Source of the DNA: Candidatus Nomurabacteria bacterium
GTDB taxonomy: Bacteria > Patescibacteriota > Minisyncoccia > Phycocordibacterales > UBA9973
Reading direction: 5' to 3'
Length of the DNA: 5,291 nt
NCBI GenBank assembly: GCA_028286705.1
Contig: JAQBRC010000015.1
Span: 1-5,291, forward strand
Below, piece after piece: positions 1 through 4,980 of this stretch (the stretch's first letter is position 1; the number at the start of each line of letters is the position of its first letter). Below the pieces are notes generated by a model, which was not told the DNA's origin, ran no database searches, and worked only from the letters and a program-made list of their open reading frames with translations. Both the position numbers and the translations under genes were made by a program.

Positions 1-627
1 GAAGGAAACCTTGGTTTAGTGAAAGCGGCAGGTAGGTTTGATCATACAAAAGGGTTTAAATTTATTAGCTATGCCATATGGTGGATTAGGCAAGCTATTC
101 TTCAGGCAATTGCAGAACAGTCGCGAGTAGTACGCTTACCCCTCAATCGAGTTAGTGCAATAAGCAAGATCACCAAAGCCTCTTCAAAACTAGAACAGTA
201 TTTTGAGCGTGAACCTACGCCCGAAGAGCTTGCTGACACTATGGAAATGAGCTTGGAGAAGATAACTCAAACCCTAAGCTATGCTCGACGATATACGTCG
301 TTGGATGCACCATTTGTTAAGGATGAGTTGGGAAATTGGTACGATCTCATTGCTATTGATACTCCAGATACAGATGTTGTATTAAATAACGAATCTCTAT
401 CCACTGAGATCAAGAGAGTGTTATCAAAGCTGCCTGAACGTGAACGCACGATACTTATACTTTTTTTTGGCATCGGTATTTCTCAGCCAGTTTCCGTAGA
501 GGAAATAAGCATACGGTTTAACCTCACAAACGCGCGAGTCCGCCAGATCAAAGATAAGTCAATTACCCGGTTACAGAAATTAACCCATGGTACAAACCTT
601 AAGACTTTATTGGCACTGTGCGCCTAA
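1..627 (+). CDS. RNA polymerase sigma factor, sigma-70 family (5' end outside window)
   Basis: The protein directs RNA polymerase core to promoters. The reading frame is open from base 1 and begins EGNLGL, a conserved region 2 motif, so the GTG at 19 is an internal Val codon and the true start lies upstream. In the 208-residue fragment, region 2.3/2.4 spans about residues 13-47, with the WWIRQ motif at 27-31 for -10 melting and recognition. Region 3 is about 48-110 and includes SLDAPF. Region 4 is about 141-208, with a helix-turn-helix at 165-192. The wording throughout (EQSRVVRLPLN, SKLEQYFEREPTPEELA, LFFGIG) is close to the Bacteroidota primary sigma factor as I remember it, which suggests gene transfer or shared ancestry. 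In the recognition helix the usual TRERxRQ reads TNARVRQ (176-182), so two -35-reading residues are changed. The C-terminus ends soon after region 4, as is normal. It is probably an alternative or accessory sigma factor; membership of the family is very sure, its rank in the cell is not. Confidence 0.95.
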   Translation, partial: EGNLGLVKAAGRFDHTKGFKFISYAIWWIRQAILQAIAEQSRVVRLPLNRVSAISKITKASSKLEQYFEREPTPEELADTMEMSLEKITQTLSYARRYTSLDAPFVKDELGNWYDLIAIDTPDTDVVLNNESLSTEIKRVLSKLPERERTILILFFGIGISQPVSVEEISIRFNLTNARVRQIKDKSITRLQKLTHGTNLKTLLALCA

Positions 628-630
628 CCA

Positions 631-660
631 AAGCCTACCCATACGGGTAGGCTTTTTCTT
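631..660 (+). terminator. Rho-independent terminator of the sigma factor gene
   Basis: A perfect 10-bp stem, AAGCCTACCC at 631-640 paired with GGGTAGGCTT at 645-654, has a 4-base ATAC loop and runs into TTTCTT. It starts three bases after the sigma factor stop codon. The T-rich tail directly adjoins the -10 element of the next gene, so termination and reinitiation are packed into about 40 bases. Confidence 0.93.
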
Positions 661-669
661 TGCTATACT
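661..669 (+). promoter_or_regulatory. Extended -10 promoter of the MGMT-like gene
   Basis: TGCTATACT matches the extended -10 consensus TGnTATAAT with one mismatch in the hexamer. A -35 element at normal spacing would fall inside the upstream terminator hairpin, and none is seen, as is common for extended -10 promoters. Transcription would start about 7 bases after the hexamer, near 676-678, which is at the ATG itself, so the mRNA would be leaderless or nearly so. The 9-mer CTATACTTC at 663-671 recurs at 941-949 before the next gene. Confidence 0.65.
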
Positions 670-677
670 TCTTGTAT

Positions 678-935
678 ATGACATTCAAGGAAAAGGTACT
701 GCAAATCGTTCGAGAGATTCCCAAGGGCAATACTATGACCTACGGTACTGTTGCGAAGAAGGCAGGGAATGCCAAGGCAGCTCGCGCTGTCGGTGCATAC
801 ATGAAAGGTAACTATGACAAGACTGTACCATGTCATAGAGTAATTCGTAGTGACGGAAAAATCGGAGACTATAACCGTGGGGGATCAGACGCGAAGCGTG
901 CGCTGTTGATAAAGGAAGGTGCAATACGAAAATAA
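678..935 (+). CDS. Minimal MGMT/Ogt-type alkyltransferase domain protein
   Basis: The 85-residue protein matches the C-terminal DNA-binding and active-site domain of O6-alkylguanine-DNA alkyltransferases, which remove alkyl groups from guanine onto a cysteine. The active motif PCHRV is at 51-55 with the acceptor Cys52 present, so it is not the tryptophan-bearing alkyltransferase-like (ATL) form. The helix-turn-helix tyrosine (Y22), the NxKAARAVG segment holding the arginine finger (N31-G39, R36), the Asn hinge (N45) and the GDYNRGG loop (63-69) are all visible. The N-terminal ribonuclease-like domain of full-length enzymes is absent, as in many short homologues. I chose ATG 678 over an upstream in-frame TTG at 660, because the TTG lies in the terminator tail and upstream of the -10 box. 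There is no Shine-Dalgarno sequence. The role could be alkyl repair or lesion sensing for nucleotide excision repair; the sequence cannot decide. It is followed after 18 bases by the SIMPL gene without a terminator. Confidence 0.92.
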   Translation: MTFKEKVLQIVREIPKGNTMTYGTVAKKAGNAKAARAVGAYMKGNYDKTVPCHRVIRSDGKIGDYNRGGSDAKRALLIKEGAIRK

Positions 936-941
936 TAGTTC

Positions 942-947
942 TATACT
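942..947 (+). promoter_or_regulatory. Probable -10 box of the SIMPL gene
   Basis: TATACT lies six bases before the ATG of the following gene, inside the 18-base gap after the MGMT-like gene. The surrounding 9-mer CTATACTTC (941-949) is identical to that before the MGMT-like gene. The predicted start of transcription, about 954, coincides with the ATG. No convincing -35 box is present, and readthrough from upstream is also possible. Confidence 0.5.
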
Positions 948-953
948 TCAGCT

Positions 954-1676
954 ATGGAAAAACAACACCCACTCGTTACGCTTGGCTTTATATTAGGAGG
1001 AAGTTTTTTGATTGCTGTTGTTCTTGGTGCTGTTACTATCTTCCAAATCCGTGCATTGAATGACACTGTCTCTGTTACCGGGTCTGCAAAGATGGAAGTC
1101 GCTTCTGACCAGGCAAAGTGGACAACACAGATTAGTCGCACTGCCCGTGAAAGCGAATTGAAGGCCGGCTATGCTCAGATTGCAACCGATCTTGGTGCGG
1201 CAAATGCATTCTTCAAGGCACAGGGAATCACTGCAGAAGAATTGACAGCAACCCCTGTTTCTATGAACGAGGTCTATCAGCAGGACGAAGCTGCAGAAAA
1301 GCAGTATCGTCTTACTCAAACCTTCACCGTGCAGTCTAATGATGTAGCGAAACTAACTGATGCATCTAACCATGTGGCTGACCTTATTAACAAGGGAACT
1401 ATCTTCTCAACGCTTTCTCTCGAATACTATTATTCAAAACTCGCTGACTCTCGCATTCAACTATTGTCTCAGGCTATTGAAGATGCAAAGGCTCGTGCTG
1501 GTGAATTGGCTAAGAACTCAGGACGTGGAGTTGGGTCATTGAAGAGTGCAAGTAGCGGTGTGGTGCAGGTGCAGTCGCTTAACTCAACCGATGTATCAGA
1601 TTATGGCAGCTATGATACGTCTCAGATACAGAAGCAAATCACCGTAACTGTTAAGGCATCATTTTCTCTCAAATAA
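954..1676 (+). CDS. SIMPL (DUF541) domain protein, membrane-anchored
   Basis: The 240-residue protein has a short charged N-terminus, one hydrophobic helix at about residues 9-31, and then an extracytoplasmic SIMPL domain from about 37 to the end. The domain is recognised from the opening VSVTGSAKMEVASDQAKW (39-56), the GITAEELTATPVSMNEVY stretch where the family usually has GI..iTT....P.Y, and a late helix rich in Ala and Lys (AIEDAKARAGELAKNSG) followed by a VGSLKSASSGVVQ strand. SIMPL proteins are widespread surface or periplasmic proteins; their biochemical role is poorly defined, and some are linked to membrane protection or stress. A single uncleaved N-terminal anchor is more likely than a cleaved signal peptide because no good cleavage site follows the helix. 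ATG 954 is the only start that keeps the whole anchor. No Shine-Dalgarno sequence precedes it. The next gene begins one base after the stop, so the two are probably co-expressed. Confidence 0.88.
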   Translation: MEKQHPLVTLGFILGGSFLIAVVLGAVTIFQIRALNDTVSVTGSAKMEVASDQAKWTTQISRTARESELKAGYAQIATDLGAANAFFKAQGITAEELTATPVSMNEVYQQDEAAEKQYRLTQTFTVQSNDVAKLTDASNHVADLINKGTIFSTLSLEYYYSKLADSRIQLLSQAIEDAKARAGELAKNSGRGVGSLKSASSGVVQVQSLNSTDVSDYGSYDTSQIQKQITVTVKASFSLK

Positions 1677-1677
1677 T

Positions 1678-2406
1678 ATGAAAAAGATTGCAGCGTTTCT
1701 CTTTATTGTACTGGTTAGCATGAGTCTTGCAGCTCAGGCAGTCTTTGCCGTAGCAGAAGTACCTAAGTCTTCAGTCTGGTTTGATCCTGCTAATGCTGCT
1801 GCAGGCGAAGCAATTAAGCTTAATGCATTGGTCTATAACAATCAGACCTCTAATGCCACCGTTACCGTTGTATTCAGCGATCCGGCTGGAACGATTGGTA
1901 CTACTTCCACAACCATCACCAAAGCAACTGCCAAGACAGTCTCTGTGTCATGGAAGATGCCAGTAAAAAATACTGTAGTGACAGCGAAGGTAAGTACAGC
2001 AGTAACCTCTGCAAAGAAATCATTGCCCGGACTTGTTGGTGTACTCGGTACTGTAACCGTTGGTTCTGTTGCGCCAGAGGCAACTGCCCTTGGGTCATTC
2101 CCTGGCAGCACCCAATTGGCTAAGTGGTTTGGCCCACTCGTTTCAAAGATAGATGCATGGCGTGTAGGGCAGAAAGATACGTTTGTAAAACTCAAGGCAT
2201 CCACACTAAAAAAGATGGGGGATGTAAAGCTCGATATTAATGACAAGAACATCTTAAGCAAAGTATTGGGCAATCCCGTGGACTATATTGTCTTGGCGTA
2301 TGCAACCAGTGGGGCTACATTATTTGCCAGCCAAGCTCTTTTCTATATTGCTGGTTTTCTACTTTTCTTGCTTATTTTGCGAGCTATTGTGAACCGTTTT
2401 ATTTAA
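1678..2406 (+). CDS. Secreted membrane-anchored protein with probable Ig-like domain, unknown function
   Basis: I do not recognise a named family for this 242-residue protein. It opens with a clear signal peptide: KK at 2-3, a hydrophobic core at about 4-19, and a likely cut after Ala24 (VFA). Residues 27-108 are rich in Thr, Val and Ser and alternate like beta strands (SSVWFDPANAAAGEAIKL, ATVTVVFSDPAG, TKTVSVSW-type strand, NTVVTAKV). This resembles CARDB-like or other bacterial Ig-like folds that bind or space partners outside the cell. A Gly/Val/Pro-rich linker (about 110-145) leads to a more helical, charged part (about 147-205), and the protein ends in a hydrophobic helix (about 217-240) with a short basic tail. 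This makes it a type I-like surface protein with almost no cytoplasmic portion. It starts one base after the SIMPL stop codon, without its own promoter or Shine-Dalgarno sequence, so coupled translation is likely. A shared envelope role with the SIMPL protein is inference from position only. Confidence 0.85.
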   Translation: MKKIAAFLFIVLVSMSLAAQAVFAVAEVPKSSVWFDPANAAAGEAIKLNALVYNNQTSNATVTVVFSDPAGTIGTTSTTITKATAKTVSVSWKMPVKNTVVTAKVSTAVTSAKKSLPGLVGVLGTVTVGSVAPEATALGSFPGSTQLAKWFGPLVSKIDAWRVGQKDTFVKLKASTLKKMGDVKLDINDKNILSKVLGNPVDYIVLAYATSGATLFASQALFYIAGFLLFLLILRAIVNRFI

Positions 2407-2424
2407 ATGCGGAGGCTTAAAATG

Positions 2425-2433
2425 TGCTAAAAT
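2425..2433 (+). promoter_or_regulatory. Extended -10 promoter of the small membrane protein / mrdA unit
   Basis: TGCTAAAAT fits the extended -10 pattern TGnTATAAT with one mismatch. It lies in the 33-base gap after the Ig-like gene, and only six bases separate it from the ATG at 2440. The predicted start of transcription is at or next to the ATG, giving a leaderless message. There is no recognisable -35 hexamer at 16-18 bases and no terminator in the gap, so some readthrough from the upstream genes is expected. Confidence 0.6.
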
Positions 2434-2439
2434 CAGGGC

Positions 2440-2718
2440 ATGATACGTACCCTGATCGGGATAATCCTTTTAATAGTGGCTATATTGTGGTTGCCGTTGT
2501 GGGTGCAGCTAGTGCTTTTTGCCATTTTTATACTCATTGATGCAAATCGCTCTTTTGCTGTTATTCCTGCAGTTATCAGTGATGCGCTGTATGCGCCAGG
2601 ATCAGTCTGGAATGTGCATAGTCATTGGATGACACTTTTGGTATTGGCAGCCCTTCTTCTGTATTACATAGTTATAAAAAAACTTCGAGTTCGTTCAACG
2701 TATGGTTTGGAAGCGTAG
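2440..2718 (+). CDS. Small integral membrane protein upstream of PBP2, unknown function
   Basis: The 92-residue protein is not a family I can name. Residues 3-34 are strongly hydrophobic and long enough for a tight two-helix hairpin with a turn at WLPLW (17-21). A polar stretch (35-62, IDANRSFAVIPAVISD onward) follows, then a third helix (63-79) and a basic tail, KKLRVRS. Its last 17 bases overlap the start of mrdA, and together the two appear to be one unit under the promoter at 2425-2433. In many bacteria the genes before mrdA encode MreC and MreD. This protein is much shorter than MreD (usually about 160 residues and five or six helices) and shows no clear MreD motif, so I only note that it occupies that position. 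The start at ATG 2440 is supported by the -10 spacing and by the short gap behind it. There is no Shine-Dalgarno sequence. Confidence 0.82.
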   Translation: MIRTLIGIILLIVAILWLPLWVQLVLFAIFILIDANRSFAVIPAVISDALYAPGSVWNVHSHWMTLLVLAALLLYYIVIKKLRVRSTYGLEA

Positions 2719-4396
2719 GTCTAAAAAGAAATACATAGCAGAATTGCAGCCTGATGAGATATTGCTGGATGTAAACAACCTGCCAGCATTTGATCGTCAG
2801 CAGTTTGAAGGACGCATGGAGCAGCCGTTGTCCAAGAAGTCCTTTAATGTCTTATTTGGCGTCATGATAGTCTCGGCACTGTTCTTCGTCGGAAGATTAG
2901 GTATTTTGCAGATTGGACAGTCTGCATTTTATGAAAAGAAGAGCGAGAACAATAGTTTGAACCATATTGCAGTGTTTGCTGATCGGGGAGTGATTTATGA
3001 TCGCAACGGGGTTGAGCTGGCATGGAATACCATAGGAGACGATGTCGTACCGACATTTCGAAACTATATAACGCAGAATGGATATGCCAGCCTTCTTGGA
3101 TACGTGTCATACCCAGCCAAGGACTCCAAGGGAAAGTTCTGGCAGACTCGTACGATGGGAAAGGACGGTGTAGAGAAGCAGTTTGATACTGAGCTTGCCG
3201 GACAGAATGGTACGCAGCTGGTTGAGACTGATGTGAATGGCAATACCATATCCCAGGGGTTGATTGAAGATCCGGTGCAGGGAAAAAACATTTCCTTGTC
3301 TATTGATAGTCGAGTGCAGGCAACGCTCTTTGACGGCATTAAGGCATTGGCAGAACAGTCAGGATACGTTGGTGGAGCAGGAGCTGTTATGAATATCAAT
3401 ACTGGGGAACTGGTCGCTATGACCAGTTATCCTGAATATGACGAAAATGCACTATCTGCCGGAAAAGATAGTGTGTTAATCAGCAGTCTCTTAACTGATC
3501 CTGCTCGGCCGTTCCTTAACCGTATGACTGACGGTCTGTATGCTCCAGGATCCATTGTGAAGCCCTTCCTTGCCATTGGAGCGCTTCAGGAAGGCATTAT
3601 CAATCCTGATACCTTCCTTCATACAACGGGAGAGGTGCGCATTCCTAATCCCTATTTTCCCGGACAGTACACAATCTTTAAAGACAATGCGAACCATGGC
3701 GACGTTGATATGCGCAAGGCAATTGCCGTATCGTCTGACGCGTACTTCTATGAGATTGGAGGAGGGCTAGGAAGCCAGCCAGGGCTTGGTATTGCCAATA
3801 TCGACAAGTATTCAAAGTTGTTCGGTATTGGAGTGAAGACGGGAATTAACTTTTCTGGGGAATTGACTGGAGTTATTCCAGACATTGCATGGAAGGCAAA
3901 GAATTTCCCGAAGGATCCAACATGGCGTGTCGGAGACACCTACCACACTGCCATTGGTCAGTATGGTTTTCAGGTTACTCCGATTCAAATGCTGCGTGCA
4001 GTTGCAGGACTTGCGTCACACGGAACATTAGTTACCCCAACTATCTTGAAGAGCGTAGATGGCAAGCCAACGGGGCTGGTGCAGAAGCTGCCCTTCACCG
4101 AACCCCAATACCGAGTGATTGACGAAGCGATGCGCATGACGGTCACCGATCCAAATGGAACAGCAACTAACTTGTTGAATCCAACTATTGCTGTTGCTGC
4201 CAAGTCTGGTACAGCGCAGATTAAAGGAAACACTCGCGTTAACTCATGGATTGAAGGATACTTTCCGCTTAATGCGCCAAAGTATGCATTTGTTGTGTTG
4301 ATGGAAAACGGACCGATTGTGTCGAGTGGGGCAAAATATGCCATCAAGCCAGTTATCGAGCTGTATGCCGCAAACCCTGAACTTTTGACCCAATAG
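2702..4396 (+). CDS. mrdA: Penicillin-binding protein 2, peptidoglycan D,D-transpeptidase
   Basis: PBP2 cross-links peptide stems of new peptidoglycan during cell elongation, normally with the glycosyltransferase RodA. The 564-residue protein has a 47-residue cytoplasmic N-terminus, a membrane anchor at about 48-67, a short dimer/pedestal region opening with RGVIYDRNG (95-103), and a transpeptidase domain from about 200. The three catalytic motifs are intact: S284-I-V-K287 (nucleophile serine, after YAPG), S344-S-D346 (the SxD form usual for PBP2 rather than SxN), and K501-S-G-T504. WRVGDT, IGQYGFQVTP and the late NSWIEGYFP block also fit the family. It is shorter than E. coli PBP2 (633 residues), mainly because only about 25 residues separate RNGVELAWN from LLGYVSY, where about 100 are usual. 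ATG 2702 overlaps the upstream gene by 17 bases and lacks a Shine-Dalgarno sequence, so translational coupling is likely. FtsI (PBP3) is the main alternative, but SxD and overall wording favour PBP2. Confidence 0.95.
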   Translation: MVWKRRSKKKYIAELQPDEILLDVNNLPAFDRQQFEGRMEQPLSKKSFNVLFGVMIVSALFFVGRLGILQIGQSAFYEKKSENNSLNHIAVFADRGVIYDRNGVELAWNTIGDDVVPTFRNYITQNGYASLLGYVSYPAKDSKGKFWQTRTMGKDGVEKQFDTELAGQNGTQLVETDVNGNTISQGLIEDPVQGKNISLSIDSRVQATLFDGIKALAEQSGYVGGAGAVMNINTGELVAMTSYPEYDENALSAGKDSVLISSLLTDPARPFLNRMTDGLYAPGSIVKPFLAIGALQEGIINPDTFLHTTGEVRIPNPYFPGQYTIFKDNANHGDVDMRKAIAVSSDAYFYEIGGGLGSQPGLGIANIDKYSKLFGIGVKTGINFSGELTGVIPDIAWKAKNFPKDPTWRVGDTYHTAIGQYGFQVTPIQMLRAVAGLASHGTLVTPTILKSVDGKPTGLVQKLPFTEPQYRVIDEAMRMTVTDPNGTATNLLNPTIAVAAKSGTAQIKGNTRVNSWIEGYFPLNAPKYAFVVLMENGPIVSSGAKYAIKPVIELYAANPELLTQ

Positions 4397-4413
4397 GGAA
4401 AAGATAGTATTAT
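4385..4413 (+). promoter_or_regulatory. greA promoter, inside the end of mrdA
   Basis: TTGACC (4385-4390, five of six with TTGACA) is followed by exactly 17 bases and TATTAT (4408-4413, five of six with TATAAT). The -35 box lies within the last mrdA codons, ahead of its TAG at 4394-4396. Transcription would begin near 4420, leaving about three bases before the greA ATG. This is the most conventional promoter in the window. A second possible hexamer, TAGTAT at 4405-4410, overlaps it with poorer -35 spacing. Confidence 0.72.
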
Positions 4414-4422
4414 TTGCTCAAC

Positions 4423-4881
4423 ATGAAGGAATATCTGACACAGGAGAACAAGGAGACGCTTGAGGCGGAACTGAAGGAACTCATTACCGTTAAGCGTAAG
4501 GAGGCTATTGGCGCGATTGAATATGCCAAGAGACTGGGAGACCTATCAGAAAACGCCGAATACCATATTGCTCGTGAAGAACAGGGCAGGCTTGAAGAGC
4601 GTATTGGTATCATCGAGAACGTGCTGAAGCACGCTATTGTTGTTAGTCGTCAGACTGACGGTACTGTAGACGTTGGTTCAACGGTGGTGATTAAGAAAGG
4701 AGATGAAAGCAATACACGAACTTTCATTCTTGTTGGATCAGAAGAGACAGACATGCTGTCTGGAAAGATCTCATACAAGTCGCCAATTGGCGCAGCACTG
4801 TACGGAAAGAAGAAGGGAGACACTGTTACCGTTTCAACTCCGAAGGGGGATATGGATTATAGTATTGTGTCTGTAGAATAA
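4423..4881 (+). CDS. greA: Transcription elongation factor GreA
   Basis: GreA enters the secondary channel of backtracked RNA polymerase and stimulates cleavage of the RNA 3' end, so that elongation resumes. The 152-residue length is normal for the family (about 155-160). The N-terminal half (1-75) is the antiparallel coiled coil, with the tip GDLSENAEYHIAREEQ at 39-54; D40 and E43 correspond to the acidic tip residues that hold the catalytic metal (E. coli D41 and E44). The C-terminal half (about 78-152) is the FKBP-like domain, including VDVGSTVVIK and the SPIGAALYGKKKGDTV segment. I chose ATG 4423 over an in-frame TTG at 4414 because GreA proteins normally start just before the YLT residues, and because the TTG lies directly behind the -10 box. 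No Shine-Dalgarno sequence is visible. It is flanked by its own promoter and its own terminator, so it is probably a single-gene transcript with some readthrough from mrdA. Confidence 0.97.
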   Translation: MKEYLTQENKETLEAELKELITVKRKEAIGAIEYAKRLGDLSENAEYHIAREEQGRLEERIGIIENVLKHAIVVSRQTDGTVDVGSTVVIKKGDESNTRTFILVGSEETDMLSGKISYKSPIGAALYGKKKGDTVTVSTPKGDMDYSIVSVE

Positions 4882-4892
4882 GTTTAAATAGG

Positions 4893-4923
4893 AAAAAACC
4901 GCCAGGATGACTGGCGGTTTTTT
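4893..4923 (+). terminator. Rho-independent terminator of greA
   Basis: A perfect 13-bp stem pairs AAAAAACCGCCAG (4893-4905) with CTGGCGGTTTTTT (4911-4923) around a 5-base GATGA loop, starting 12 bases after the greA stop. The A-tract on one arm and T-tract on the other would let it work in both directions, but no opposing gene is present here. It insulates greA from the mraZ/dcw promoter. Confidence 0.96.
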
Positions 4924-4950
4924 CGTCATTGGTTTATCCCCACATTTCAT

Positions 4951-4980
4951 TTGCAGCGGTGTAACGAAGTGGGGTATAAT
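4951..4980 (+). promoter_or_regulatory. mraZ (dcw cluster) promoter
   Basis: A perfect TATAAT at 4975-4980 sits between the first two TGGG repeats of the MraZ operator. The best -35 candidate is TTGCAG (4951-4956), a weak match with an 18-base spacer. Transcription would begin near 4987, leaving a leader of about 31 bases, unlike the other promoters in this window. The -10 call is firm; the -35 is tentative. Confidence 0.7.

Noticed and set aside
660..677. Upstream TTG start for the MGMT-like protein
   Set aside because: It lies in the terminator tail and ahead of the -10 box, and adds residues not expected for the family.
587..811. 74-codon + strand frame over the sigma/MGMT junction
   Set aside because: It runs through the terminator and overlaps two well-supported genes in another frame.
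995..1010. AGGAGG followed by an in-frame TTG at 1008 as an internal start of the SIMPL gene
   Set aside because: It would cut the membrane anchor in half; the AGGAGG simply encodes Gly-Gly within the helix.
1842..2273. 143-codon open frame on the minus strand
   Set aside because: It is an antisense shadow of the Ig-like gene with no family resemblance or start signals.
2402..2421. Imperfect TTTAA...TTAAA hairpin after the Ig-like gene
   Set aside because: The stem is weak, bulged and lacks a T-run, so it is not credible as a terminator.
2407..2430. GGAGG (2411-2415) before a two-codon ATG-TGC-TAA frame, and a 7-residue frame from ATG 2407
   Set aside because: These are too short to judge and overlap the -10 element, so they would not be on the main transcript; the GGAGG is probably chance.
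4414..4422. Upstream TTG start for GreA
   Set aside because: It begins directly after the -10 hexamer, before the likely transcription start, and family members start at the ATG.
4934..4942. TTATCCCCA, one base off a DnaA box
   Set aside because: It is a single near-match with no second box or AT-rich unwinding region nearby, and it is better explained as the inverted GTGGGG block.
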